Assembly (NCBI RefSeq): GCF_958298935.1
Contig: NC_084928.1
Location: 19,871,501 to 19,935,500, forward strand
DNA from: Phragmites australis
Taxonomy: Eukaryota; Streptophyta; Magnoliopsida; Poales; Poaceae
Direction: 5' to 3'
Length of the DNA: 64,000 bases
A model generated the notes under the pieces. That model was not told where the DNA came from. It worked only from the letters and a program-made list of their open reading frames with translations, and searched no databases. Positions 48,302 to 58,616 of this stretch are shown here, piece by piece (position 1 is the first letter of the stretch; each line of letters starts with the position of its first letter). The position numbers and the translations under genes are program-made.

Positions 48302-49420
48302 CTAGTTGACAATGTAGCATTTCTTCCTGATCTCCCCCTCAACCCGGGTGAGCACACCGACGTTTCCCATCTTGATCATGGACTCGCTGAAGTCCCCGAA
48401 GAACTCGTCATCGAACTTGCCGGTGGCGATGCGCTGGACATACTCCTTGGTGGTGGCGTCGGTGAGCAGAGCGGCGTCAGACTGGAAGAGCCCCCTCCGC
48501 TTGGAGACGTGGCGGTAGTAGCTGGTGTCGAAGGTCTTGTAGCTGCCAGGGTCCATCTCGGACAGCATGGCCTTGTCGTCGACGCTCTTGCAGCGCATCC
48601 TGAGCCTGTCGGCGTACTCGCTATCGAGGGATGGGTCGGCGTGGTAAGCGCCGCTGAAGTTGTAGAGCCGGTTGGCATAAGACGGGCAGTGCGCCGTGCC
48701 GAGAGTGTGCGCGCCCGAGAGAACTACGAGGTCCTTGAGGTCGAGGCCCTTGGTGGCAAAAATCTTGGTTAGCAGCGGGATGTCTCCGTAGGACGGGGGC
48801 AGCTGGTCGGCCGCCTCTGTGGCGCTGGACACCCTGCCGTCTCGCCTCCCCAGCGTGACAGACCAGAATGGGCCCTTGGCCAGCACGACGGCGTCGCGGG
48901 CCATGAGGGTGAGGACGTCAGCGCAGGAGACAGTGTTGGGGCAGGCGGCCTCGAGCTTGGCCTTCACCCTCTCCACGGAACTGAAGCCCCGGAGGCTCTT
49001 GTTCGGCTTGGCGTCCCTCTCTGCCATGTTGCCCTCGGTGGAATTGAGCAGCACAGACGCGTCACAACCCTGCAATATGCGTTTCATTGACATGTTTGTT
49101 CTAGTATTACGTAATTACAACGGAAATCTCACTGTACATATTATTAAAGAAAGTACATACGCTAATAAGTTCGTAATGCCACGGAAAACAGCGCGACTCA
49201 CCCTCACGAAGCAGTCGTGGAAATGAAGCCTGAGGAGCGGGCCGGCGAGGCTGGGCGCAGCGAAGATGATCTTCTCCATCTCCTCGCGGACGATCGTCTC
49301 GACGTTCGGGCATGTCTTGCTGTAGTAGCCTTCCTCCAGCTGAGCCGCTGCCGGCCTGCTGCCTGCGAGCAGCACGAGGGCCACAGGCAGCAACAGCACT
49401 AAAAAAGACTTGACCGCCAT
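48302..49420 (-). CDS. Class III peroxidase, secreted (two exons)
   Basis: Exon 1 is 49420-49202 and exon 2 is 49069-48302, with an intron at 49201-49070 (GTGAGT...TTGCAG). The product is about 328 residues, normal for the family. A signal peptide (SFLVLLLPVALVLLAGSRPAAA) precedes mature QLEEGYYSKTCP. Haem-site motifs are intact: distal RLHFHDCF, GCDASVLL, VSCADVL, and proximal LSGAHTLGTAHC. Eight cysteines suit the four conserved disulfides. The enzyme uses H2O2 to oxidise phenolics in the wall or apoplast. The intron lies right after HDCFVR, the classic first intron position; the other two ancestral introns are absent. I chose ATG 49418-49420 for its CCATGGCG context; an in-frame ATG at 49435 would add five residues. 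It is the only intact host gene here. Confidence 0.95.
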
Positions 49421-49555
49421 GGAACGATCGACCATAAACACAATTACTGCCCCAATTTTGTTCTAAGTGCGTGTCTCAAGCAAGAATATTTTGCTACTAG
49501 TAAAGTGTGATCAAGGCTGGAGTGTGGATGGATGGACATGTCCTGGCAACTCCCG

Positions 49556-49563
49556 TATTTATA
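49556..49563 (-). promoter_or_regulatory. TATA box of the peroxidase gene
   Basis: The minus strand reads CTATAAATACGG here, about 135 bases before the start codon, a reasonable distance for a plant core promoter with a 5' UTR of about 100 bases. Confidence 0.7.
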
Positions 49564-50475
49564 GAGGTGCCGGGCTGCTGGCTACGTGGTGTTGCGTACG
49601 CTGTATCGTGACAACCTGTTTTTGCGTACATGCACGGACATGTGCTAACTTCCATCTCAACATAATCGCATCCATAAACAATACTGAATTGAGGCATTGA
49701 CGCTTGGCTGCAAACGAGAGCTGGTCAATATACAAAGAAACGAAGATAAACGGCGGTGATCAAGGCCAGTTCATGTTCGAGTTGACCGTAACATGGCTTG
49801 TATCTACATTGATCAGGGGAGAGGCAAGCAATTATCCGTTGCCGGTTATATATAATTGAGCGATTATAGATATAAATCAAGGGAATAATACCCCATGTGC
49901 TTGGCCAATGATTTGGGCTAGCTGTATATGATAACATGTATCCCTGTGATGAGGAGGAATTCTTGGATGTCGCGCGCGCGGCATCTTGGTCTTGTAACGT
50001 ACGTGAACGTTACGAAAGATGCATGTTCTCCGCAGCATTGGCCGGTTAAGCTGACCATGGCCCTTCGGCTTTTGCGAGTCATCTTCCTGTCCAGGGTGGA
50101 ATGTTAGTTTGGAACATGCGGATACTTGTTTATCGGTCTGATCAAAGAAAGATGATGTCTTGTGAGTGGAAGGTGCCAATCGTTCCTTGAAAAAAATATA
50201 TAGCAGCTTAATTCTTCAGTAACTTTCCTAACAAGCGGGGTATTCTTTCTGAGCTAGCACCCCAGCCACATATCAATCCCTTAACCACACAAGTAAGCCA
50301 GCACGTGGAATCCATATAGCTAACAAAATAATTTCGATAATATTGCAACGCAAGCCGAAACTTATATCATATATAGCCAGGAAACATAAAACCATACAAG
50401 CAAGATGATAGCTAAATATAGATTTGGCCCGACTTAAATTCTAGACCAAATCTGGGATAAGTTATTATGGATAAA
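49564..50475. other. Upstream region of the peroxidase gene
   Basis: No coding frame supported. It should hold the promoter. I see no repeat edge until the CACTA end at 50476. Confidence 0.5.
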
Positions 50476-50891
50476 TACTACGTGAAAATAAACACAATTT
50501 AGTGACAGATCATTATACAACCCGTCACTTACGTAGTCTCAGGTCGGGACCAGATACTGACCCATCACTGAAAACATGTCACAAGTGACAGGTCATAATA
50601 TTACCCGTCACTTCTCTCACATTGGTGACGGATCATAACTACACTCGTCACTTATGACCTGGTCATAAGTGACGGGTCTCTCTGCACCAATCATAAGTGA
50701 TGGATCATATTACGACATATCACTTATATCCTGGTTTTAAGTGACGAGTCTCCCTGCAACAGTCGTAAGTGATAGGTCATGTTACGACCCGTCACTTATG
50801 ACCTGGTATAGGTGACGAGTCTCTCTGAGCCAGTCATAAGTGACGGGTCATATTACAACCCGTAATTTATGAATGAATAAGTGATAGGTAA
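50476..50891 (+). mobile_element. Left end of a CACTA transposon with subterminal repeats, truncated
   Basis: It begins TACTACGTGAAAATAAAC, one base from a CACTA terminus, followed by TTTAGTGACAG. Then come about a dozen copies, in both orientations, of a TAAGTGACGGGTCATA-like motif, forming many small hairpins. Such arrays are typical of CACTA subterminal regions, where transposase binds. It stops at 50892 where a gypsy LTR starts, and no CACTA sequence continues after that element. Confidence 0.75.
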
Positions 50892-51800
50892 TGATGAGGA
50901 CATCACTCTTTCGGATACACACACACCGAGTATTCCTCCAACAATAGGTCCATTGACACGAGCTCGTGCACGTCAACTAAATCATGAGGTGAGCTCGTTC
51001 CTTAGTGTTCCTTTATATTTTTATGAGGATGGGATGCTACTGAATAATTATGATGTATTGTTACTTAGGAACATGGGAGAAGAACAGCAAGGGCGCCCAA
51101 GCCAAGGTGGAGGTCCAATCCAGTTCGAGTCCGTTTCGGAGTCCAGGACCAGTCTGCACTAAAATCGTCGCCCAGGACGCATACGGACTCCGTTTTCGAC
51201 GTTCTACACATGGTTGGAAAGCTAAGGAGATAAGCTTTCCAACGGAACTGGTCCCATGTCCAAATTCTTTCTGAGTCAATAAGAATCGTCGAAACAAAGC
51301 GACGTTCAGAATCTGTCAGGGTGCTGCGCCACCATCTTTTGGGCCGTTGGGCCGTGTAACGTGTTGGAGTCCATTAGGGACACGTCCAGGGGTCCTTGGC
51401 CGACCCTAATCTTTTATATACAGTAGCCGCCACCCTAATTAGGGTTGGGTTTTGCTTAGATATTGATCTACACACAGTTGTGAGATTTTCGCTCTTGTTC
51501 CGGACCGACTAGGCCGCCGCAAGTGTTTGTGGAACCCCGACTTCGAGTACTTGAATTCAATTCGCAATATTTCAGATTGCATCTTTTACGTTCTTGCTTG
51601 TGTTCTCGGTACGCTAGCAAGGATTGAGCCTTCTTGGCGAGGTCAACCGCGCGACACGGTTGATAACCATCGGAGCTGTGGTGTAGTGATTGCAAGGGAG
51701 ACGATCTGTTCGGGTCGAAGCTTTTGGATCATCAACGTCGAGTTCTCCATCCACCGACTTATCGCAACCTATCGAAAGATCAGGCCAACATTACTCATCA
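50892..51800 (+). repeat. 5' LTR of the CRM-like element (909 bp)
   Basis: Starts TGATGAGGACATCAC and ends ACATTACTCATCA, then AC and the PBS. The partner is 57710-58616. Confidence 0.95.
51414..51421 (+). promoter_or_regulatory. TATA box in the 5' LTR
   Basis: TTATATAC, repeated at the matching place in the 3' LTR (58231-58238). It is the likely core promoter of the genomic RNA. Confidence 0.6.
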
Positions 51801-51802
51801 AC

Positions 51803-51812
51803 TGGTATCAGA
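51803..51812 (+). other. Primer binding site (initiator Met tRNA)
   Basis: TGGTATCAGA lies two bases after the LTR end. Complementarity breaks after about 10-11 bases, where TTT replaces the usual GC. Confidence 0.88.
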
Positions 51813-53051
51813 TTTTCAGGTTGCCCGTTAGGTAATTTCGTTTTCCTCTTTAGATTAGTCTGTTTTTCATTACCTAGAGTCCAGAAAAAGCCAAAAAAAT
51901 TCCGTCAATTTCCGCTGCCCTAGAACCCTTTGTGCCTTTGCAATTTTTGTTTTCAGTTGCGCGTTGTTGAGTTTGTGTCCGTGGTCGAGTCTTGTTGCTG
52001 GTTTTAGAGTCGTGTTCTTGGTTTTTAGTCAACGCTCCGTGCTGTTTTGATCACGCCGCTATCCCATCGCCACCATCCCCACCAACAAGTCGAGCCACCA
52101 CATTACTCGATTTGCCACCGCGAGCCGCCTTGTGTTACTTTCCACCACGCCAACCCTAGATAGGTCGCAAGCCGCCTTGTATCAATTGCCCTGCCACCGC
52201 TGCCATCCTTATTCATCTCGCGATCCTATTGCTTGCAATACCTTAAAGAGGTCAATTTCTGCAAGAGTTGCTTGAAAAAAAAACCCCTAACTCGACAGGG
52301 GTTCAATAAAATAGCCATAACATTCTCATACGGACTCGGAATCAGACAAAAAAAATTTTACGAACATCTACAGAAAAAGTTACATCCGTTGCTCCCCGGC
52401 TTTGCCGGGTTCTGCCGAAATTTTTTTCCCAAATTCAGCTCGGAAGATTGAGTTTTCGAGCCGTGAAGTTTCCGCACGCTTTTCAGAGAACGTGCTTGAT
52501 TTTCTATAGGCCACATCTTGCATCCGTTTGAGCTGAAAATTTCTGTGGTTGTTGCTTGTGTGCTCCTAGTTCAGAAAAAAAATATCAGAAAAATACAAAA
52601 AAAAACAAATTTCGTGATTCCTACTAGTGCTAAAAGACAAAAAAGAGGAGCATATAGAGAACACCCAGATCATTGTGCTATTTGCTGTGTCTTTCTCTGA
52701 TCATCCTTTTTTAGCTTTGTTTCAGCTGTTGTGCTAGGACTAGGGACATGAGATAGACCAGCAACTGTGATTCATACTATGGACACTTATTTAGCTTTGC
52801 TCTTCTGATTACAGTTATTGCTAATCCTTGCTACCATATTGTGCCTTCCAAGCTCCACCTCCTTTGATCCGAACAGGTTCACTCTTGCAATCATCCCACG
52901 CTTCCAGACTCATCACCGGTTGTTCCTCCTTGCTGCGTTGGTAAGAACATTTGTAAGAGCGTGGTAAGACGCTTGAGTGTGTGTGATTCCACCTTCCACA
53001 ACCTAGTAGTTGATAGGGATAATATTTGTTGTCCTTTGTTTTCTACTAACC
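51813..53051 (+). other. Leader of the CRM-like element
   Basis: Non-coding 1.2 kb between PBS and gag. The first part shares GTTGCCCGTTAGGTAAT with the minus-strand copy at 10078-10062. It should hold packaging signals, not identifiable by eye. Confidence 0.7.
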
Positions 53052-55238
53052 ATGTCAGGTGATGGCTCTCCGTCATATTTTAAGGATTGTGTGTCCAAGG
53101 AAGAACTCAACAAAGCCTTGCAGGATCATACTAGGCTATTGACGGACATTAGAACAAGCATTGCTAACCTCGTCACGCGAGTCAACGACCTTGAGTTGCA
53201 ACAGCCACCACAGGATGATGACCATTCACATGATGATGATGATGATACTAATGATGGTGACCAAGAAGATGGTGAGGTTTTTGTTGGGCAAGATGCGCGT
53301 GCTGAGCAACGTCCTCATGCTGAACAATTACGTCGTGGCCAACAACAACATCGTCAAGGTAATGGAGGTAATAATGTTAATCGCAACGGTCGCGATGATC
53401 CTTATTCTAAGATTAAGTTTTCAATGCCTCCTTTTGATGGTGCATATGATGCTGGTGCTTATTTGAATTGGGAAATGACGATTGATCAAAAGTATAGTTC
53501 TCATATGGTTCCTGAAATGCATAGAGTTAGACTAGCCACTTGTGAGTTCACGAATTATGCTATTATTTGGTGGAATGGTCTAGTTTCTAGTGGCTTAGAA
53601 CCTGAATCATGGCCTAGACTAAAGCGTGCCATGCGCAATAGATTTGTTCCTCCTGATTATACACGTGAATTGAAAAAGAAATTGCAACGCTTAAATCAAG
53701 GTTCTAAATCTGTGCATGATTACTATCAAGAGCTTCAAATTGCTATGCTTCGTTGTAGTATACAAGAGGATGATGAGAATACCATGATTTGTTTTTACTC
53801 CAGGTTGAGACGTGAAATTCAGGACCTTGTTGATTATAAAGATTACAATACTACCAATAGGTTGTTCCATTTTGCTATCTTGGCAGAAAAAGAACTGCAG
53901 GGTCGACAACAGGTGCAGAAATGGCGGAATAATTTTGGGAGTACATCTACTTCACGAGTACCACCGGGACAAGCAACAACATTCCCTTCTACATCTACAC
54001 GATCTACTGCCCCCTCCTCCAACACTCGGGCACGTTCAGCAGGAGCACCACAACCATCACGTGAGGTGAGTAAATCTACTGTTTCGCAGGATCCAATGCC
54101 ACGCTCTTCTTCAGGTGCAGCTACCACGGGTCGTACAACGGGCATTGTGTGCCGTCGCTGCCAAGGTATTGGCCACGTCATGAAGGATTGCCCAAGACAG
54201 CGAGCATACTCCGCAACAGCAGATGGTGGATATGTTAGTCATAGTGATGTCGAGGAAGAATATGCATTTGAAGCTAATCTTGCAGCCGATCATGACATGG
54301 ATAGTGAGGGGGAGGAGATTAGTGGTACCACCGCCACGAAGAGTTATGCAGCACGCACCTTCATTGTGAAGCGAGTGTTGAGTTCTCAAATGGGGCAAGC
54401 GGAGCAGCTACAACGCCATAATCTGTTCCAGACATTCCTCATTGTCAAAGATGTACGTGTTCGTACCATAATTGATGGCGGGAGTTGCAACAACCTCTTG
54501 AGCTCCGATCTTGTGAAGAATCTTTCCTTGCCAACACGTGCACATCCTCATCCATACTACATTCAGTGGTTCAATAACAGCGGTAAGGTTAAAGTAACAC
54601 AATCTGCGAGAATACATTTTTCTATTGGTTCTTACCATGATTATGCTGATTTTGATGTAGTGCCTATGCAAGCATGTTCACTTTTGTTAGGCCATCCTTG
54701 GGAATTTGATACCGATGCTACACAACATGGTAGAAGTAATAAATACTCTCTCATGCACAAGGGAAAGAAAATCTCTTTGCTTCCTTTGACACCTGCTGAA
54801 ATTGTGCAATGTGATAAAGCTTTAACTGAAAAAGAAAAGAAAGAACGTGTTTTGGAATCTGAAAATCAGCAAGTAGCTCAATCTGTTTTTCCACCTAAGA
54901 AAGAGAAGAACACACCTAGGTCCGAAGGCATTAAGTTAAAGGGTGGTGTTATGCTTACTACTAAATCTGACATTGCTGAAATTCAAGATAATGATATTTT
55001 GTGCTATGCTTTCGTATGCAAAGATGTTTTATTTTCAATTGATGATATACCTAGCTCTTTGCCTGCTGCTATCACTAACCTTTTGCAGGAGTATAAGGAT
55101 GTCTTTCTAGCTGAGATACCCCCGGGGCTGCCACCATTGAGAGGGATAGAGCACCAAATAGATTTGATCCCGGGAGCGACTTTGCTAAACCGCGCTGCAT
55201 ATAGGACCAATCCGGAGGAAACTAAGGAAATTCAGTGA
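53052..55238 (+). CDS. Gag-protease polyprotein of the CRM-like element, ending at an in-frame TGA
   Basis: The first ATG of the frame is 53052 (MSGDGSPSYF). A coiled N-terminal piece with an acidic Asp run is followed by the gag core (FDGAYDAGAYLNWE, YYQELQIAMLRC, about residues 130-270) and a Ser/Thr/Pro-rich linker. One intact zinc knuckle, C-x2-C-x4-H-x4-C (CRRCQGIGHVMKDC), lies at about 54150. The protease active site reads IIDGGSCNNLL at about 54471. Asp-Gly-Gly replaces the usual Asp-Ser/Thr-Gly, which I recall as normal for this family. The frame runs into the N-terminal side of RT and stops at TGA 55236-55238; sense continues in the same frame. Gag forms the particle, protease cuts the polyprotein. 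Confidence 0.92.
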   Translation: MSGDGSPSYFKDCVSKEELNKALQDHTRLLTDIRTSIANLVTRVNDLELQQPPQDDDHSHDDDDDTNDGDQEDGEVFVGQDARAEQRPHAEQLRRGQQQHRQGNGGNNVNRNGRDDPYSKIKFSMPPFDGAYDAGAYLNWEMTIDQKYSSHMVPEMHRVRLATCEFTNYAIIWWNGLVSSGLEPESWPRLKRAMRNRFVPPDYTRELKKKLQRLNQGSKSVHDYYQELQIAMLRCSIQEDDENTMICFYSRLRREIQDLVDYKDYNTTNRLFHFAILAEKELQGRQQVQKWRNNFGSTSTSRVPPGQATTFPSTSTRSTAPSSNTRARSAGAPQPSREVSKSTVSQDPMPRSSSGAATTGRTTGIVCRRCQGIGHVMKDCPRQRAYSATADGGYVSHSDVEEEYAFEANLAADHDMDSEGEEISGTTATKSYAARTFIVKRVLSSQMGQAEQLQRHNLFQTFLIVKDVRVRTIIDGGSCNNLLSSDLVKNLSLPTRAHPHPYYIQWFNNSGKVKVTQSARIHFSIGSYHDYADFDVVPMQACSLLLGHPWEFDTDATQHGRSNKYSLMHKGKKISLLPLTPAEIVQCDKALTEKEKKERVLESENQQVAQSVFPPKKEKNTPRSEGIKLKGGVMLTTKSDIAEIQDNDILCYAFVCKDVLFSIDDIPSSLPAAITNLLQEYKDVFLAEIPPGLPPLRGIEHQIDLIPGATLLNRAAYRTNPEETKEIQ

Positions 55239-57662
55239 CAAGTCCAAGACCTTTTGGACCGTGGGTACGTACGAGAGAGCCTTAGTCCTTGTGCTATTCC
55301 TGTTCTTTTGGTTCCTAAGAAAGATGGTACATGGCGCATGTGTGTTGATTGTAGAGCCATTAATAATATCACAATAAGGTATCATCACCCTATTCCTAGG
55401 CTAGACGACATGCTTGATGAGTTGAGTGGTTCTATTATTTTCACGAAGATTGACTTGCGTAGTGGTTACCACCAAATAAGAATGAAATTGGGAGATGAAT
55501 GGAAAACTGCTTTCAAAACTAAGTTCGGTCTATATGAGTGGTTAGTGATGCCTTTTGGTTTAACTAATGCACCTAGCACTTTCATGAGATTGATGAATGA
55601 GGTTTTACGTGCTTTCATAGGAAGATTTGTGGTGGTGTACTTTGATGATATTTTGATCTATAGCAAGTCACATGAAGAACACATTGATCATCTACGTGCT
55701 GTTTTTACTGCTTTGAGAGAGGCACGTTTGTTTGCTAACCTTGACAAGTGCACCTTTTGCACGAATAGAGTTGCTTTTCTTGGCTATGTTGTTACTCCAC
55801 AGATAATTGAAGTGGATGAAGCTAAAATTGAAGCCATCAAGAGCTGGCCGACCCCTGGGACTATCACACAGGTGAGAAGCTTTCATGGCCTTGCAGGATT
55901 CTATCGGCGTTTTGTGAGAGATTTCAGCACCATTGCTATCCCACTCAATGAGTTGACAAAGAAGGGCGTTCCGTTCCAATGGGGGCTAGCACAAGAACAA
56001 GCTTTTAATACGCTAAAAGATAAGCTTACGCATGCACCTCTACTCCAACTTCCAAACTTTGGTAAGACTTTTGAGTTAGAATGTGATGCTAGCGGCATTG
56101 GAATTGGAGGAGTGCTACTACAAGGAGGTAAACCCGTTGCTTATTTTAGTGAGAAATTGAATGGGACATCTCTTAATTATTCGACTTATGATAAGGAGTT
56201 GTATGCTTTAGTGCGAGTTTTAGAAACATGGCAACATTATCTTTGGCCCAAGGAGTTTATTATTCATTCTGATCATGAAGCTTTGAAACATATTAGAAAC
56301 CAAGCTAAACTGAACAAACGTCATGCTAAATGGGTTGAATTTATAGAGTCTTTTCCTTATATCCTTAAACACAAGAAAGGTAAAGACAATGTCATTGCAG
56401 ATGCGTTATCTAGACGTTATACCATGTTGTCCCAACTCGATCATAAGATTTTTGGTTTAGAAACAATTAAAGGATTATATGCTACTGATTTGGACTTTAA
56501 AGATGCTTTTGAACATTGTAACGAAGGAAGAACTTGGAATAAATATGTGCTGAATGATGGATTACTATACCGTACTAACAGGCTATGCATCTCAGCTAGC
56601 TCTATTCGCCTATTGTTCTTGCAGGAAGCGCATGGAGGTGGTTTGATGGGACATTTTGGAGTGAAGAAGACCGAGGATGTATTGGCTGCTCACTTCTTTT
56701 GGCCTAAGATGAGGCGCGACGTCGAGCACTACGTGGCACGCTGCACTACTTGCAATAAAGCTAAGTCTCGCTTTAACCCACATGAACTTTATATGCCTCT
56801 TCCTGTTCCTAGTGTGCCTTGGGAGGATATTTCTATGGATTTTGTTTTAGGATTGCCTAGGACCAAGAGGGGGAGGGATAGTATATTTGTCGTTGTGGAT
56901 CGTTTTTCAAAAATGGCATATTTTATACCTTGTCACAAGAGCGATGATGCTACACACATAGCTGATTTGTTTTTCAGGGAAATCATTCACTTGCATGGAG
57001 TGCCTAACACCATTGTTTCGGATCGTGATGCTAAATTTTTGAGCCACTTTTGGAGGTCACTTTGGAATAAACTTGGGACAAAGCTGCTGTTTTCGACGAC
57101 ATGTCACCCTCAAACCGACGGACAAACGGAGGTTGTGAACCGCACATTATCCACCATGTTACGGGCTGTTTTGAAGAAAAATTTGAGGATGTGGGAAGAG
57201 TGTCTACCCCATATTGAGTTCGCTTACAACAGATCAGTTCACTCCACCACCAAGGTAAGTCCGTTTCAGGTAGTGTATGGTTTTAACCCCCGTGCCCCTA
57301 TTGATTTACTTCCTTTACCAACATCCGAGAAATTGAATTTTGATGCTAAGACACGTGGTGATTTGATTCTAAAAATGCAAGAGTTGACTAAAGAAAATAT
57401 TGAAAAGATGAATGAGAAGTATAGAACTTATGGTAGCCAAGGTCGGAAACATATTACTTTTGAAATTGGTGATCTTGTGTGGTTACATTTGCGGAAAAAT
57501 AGGTTTCCTGATTTGAGAAAGTCTAAATTGCTGCCTCGAGCTGATGGTCCTTTTAAAATTATGGAAAAGATCAATGATAATGCATATAAGCTTGAGTTGC
57601 CTGTAGCTTATGGGGTTAGTCCCACATTTAACATTTCAGATTTAAAGCCTTACTTGGGATAA
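55239..57662 (+). CDS. Pol of the CRM-like element: RT, RNase H, integrase
   Basis: It continues the gag frame after the TGA without an ATG of its own, so it would need read-through or is silent. RT shows [18 protein letters not shown] and YFDD at 55638-55649. RNase H has [24 protein letters not shown] and ADALSRRY. Integrase has an HHCC zinc domain ([12 protein letters not shown] ... CTTCNKAK). Its catalytic residues are Asp 56898-56900 (VVVDRFSK), Asp 57021-57023 (VSDRDAK) and Glu 57129-57131 (QTDGQTE). All catalytic positions I can place are intact. The tail ([26 protein letters not shown]) ends at TAA 57660-57662. In both sister copies (28.4 kb and 61.5 kb) a sense GAA stands at that codon. 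Confidence 0.93.
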   Translation, partial: QVQDLLDRGYVRESLSPCAIPVLLVPKKDGTWRMCVDCRAINNITIRYHHPIPRLDDMLDELSGSIIFTKIDLRSGYHQIRMKLGDEWKTAFKTKFGLYEWLVMPFGLTNAPSTFMRLMNEVLRAFIGRFVVVYFDDILIYSKSHEEHIDHLRAVFTALREARLFANLDKCTFCTNRVAFLGYVVTPQIIEVDEAKIEAIKSWPTPGTITQVRSFHGLAGFYRRFVRDFSTIAIPLNELTKKGVPFQWGLAQEQAFNTLKDKLTHAPLLQLPNFGKTFELECDASGIGIGGVLLQGGKPVAYFSEKLNGTSLNYSTYDKELYALVRVLETWQHYLWPKEFIIHSDHEALKHIRNQAKLNKRHAKWVEFIESFPYILKHKKGKDNVIADALSRRYTMLSQLDHKIFGLETIKGLYATDLDFKDAFEHCNEGRTWNKYVLNDGLLYRTNRLCISASSIRLLFLQEAHGGGLMGHFGVKKTEDVLAAHFFWPKMRRDVEHYVARCTTCNKAKSRFNPHELYMPLPVPSVPWEDISMDFVLGLPRTKRGRDSIFVVVDRFSKMAYFIPCHKSDDATHIADLFFREIIHLHGVPNTIVSDRDAKFLSHFWRSLWNKLGTKLLFSTTCHPQTDGQTEVVNRTLSTMLRAVLKKNLRMWEECLPHIEFAYNRSVHSTTKVSPFQVVYGFNPRAPIDLLPLPTSEKLNFDAKTRGDLILKMQELTKENIEKMNEKYRTYGSQGRKHITFEIGDLVWLHLRKNRFPDLRKSKLLPRADGPFKIMEKINDNAYKLELPVAYGVSPTFNISDLKPYLG

Positions 57663-57683
57663 GAAGATGACATTGCGTCGAGG

Positions 57684-57980
57684 ATGACTCCAATTCAAGA
57701 GGGGGAGGATGATGAGGACATCACTCTTTCGGATACACACACACCGAGTATTCCTCCAACAATAGATCCATTGACACGAGCTCGTGCACGTCAACTAAAT
57801 CATGAGGTGAGCTCGTTCCTTAGTGTTCCTTTATATTTTGATAAGGATGGGATGCTACTGAATAATTGTGATGTATTGTTACTTAGGAACATGGGAGAAG
57901 AACAGCAAGGGCGCCCAAGCCAAGGTGGAGGTCCAATTAAATTCGAGTCCGTTTCGGAGTCCAGGACCAGTCTGCACTAA
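57684..57980 (+). pseudogene. C-terminal extension of pol running into the 3' LTR
   Basis: In the same frame as pol, after the TAA at 57660, an open stretch crosses the polypurine tract and enters the LTR (ITLSDTHTPSIPPTIDPLTR, QLNHEVSSFL, VLLLRNMGEEQQG). Sister copies keep a related stretch at 61480-61746 and on the minus strand at 10.8-11.0 and 28.1-28.3 kb. So the protein end was once selected. In CRM elements the integrase tail is known to overlap the LTR and to carry the centromere-targeting motif. A targeting role here is inference. Confidence 0.7.
57697..57709 (+). other. Polypurine tract
   Basis: AAGAGGGGGAGGA lies directly before the 3' LTR and primes plus-strand synthesis. Confidence 0.93.
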
Positions 57981-58616
57981 AATCGTTGCCCAGGACGCAT
58001 ACGGACTCCGTTTTTTACGTTCTACACCTGGTTGGAAAGCTAAGGAGATAAGCTTTCCAACGGGATGGTCCCATATCCAAATTCTTTCTGAGTAAACAGG
58101 AATCGTCGAAACAAGTGGACATCCAGAATCTATCAAGGTGCTGCGCCACCATATTTTGGGCCGTTGGGCCGTGTAACGTGTTGGAGTCCATTAGGGACGC
58201 GTCCAGAGGTCCTTGGCCGACCCTAGTCTTTTATATACAGTAGCCGTCGACCTAATTAGGGTTGGGTTTTGCTTAGATATTGATCTACACACAGTTGTGA
58301 GATTTTTGCTCTTGTTCCGGACCGACTAGGCCGCCGCAAGTGTTTATGGAACCCCGACTTCGAGTGCTTGAATTCAATTCGCAATATTTCAGATTGCATC
58401 TTCTACGTTCTTGCTTGTGTTCTCGGTACGCTAGCAGGGATTGAGCCTTCTTGGCGAGGTCAACCGCGCGACACGGTTGATAACCAACGGAGCTGTGGTA
58501 TAGTGATTGCAAGGGAGACGATCTGTTCGGGTCAAAGCCTTTGGATCATCAATATCGAGTTCTCCACCCACCGACTTATCGTACCTATCAGAAGATCAGG
58601 CCAACATTACCCATCA
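57710..58616 (+). repeat. 3' LTR of the CRM-like element (907 bp)
   Basis: Starts TGATGAGGACATCAC and ends ACATTACCCATCA. It pairs with 50892-51800. Confidence 0.95.

Larger units (their letters stand above)
50892..58616 (+). mobile_element. Nearly complete CRM-like Ty3/gypsy chromovirus (7.7 kb)
   Basis: LTR (50892-51800), PBS (51803), leader, gag-protease, RT-RNase H-integrase, polypurine tract and LTR (57710-58616) are all present in order. The two LTRs differ at about 45-50 of 907 positions by my manual count, about 5%, implying insertion a few million years ago at usual grass rates. LTR ends TGATGA/TCATCA, the [15 protein letters not shown] RT, and a reading frame running on into the 3' LTR point to the CRM (centromeric) clade. 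One TGA in pol and one TAA at its end break the frame. The flanking 5-mers (GGTAA and TTATG) do not match. Confidence 0.93.

Noticed and set aside
48376..48678. A 100-codon Thr/Ser-rich frame antisense or out of frame to the peroxidase
   Set aside because: Shadow frame of the high-GC peroxidase exon 2.
55236..55238. Programmed stop-codon read-through between gag-protease and pol
   Set aside because: The stop lies within the RT leader and not at the protease border, and the sister copy has CGA, so mutation is simpler.
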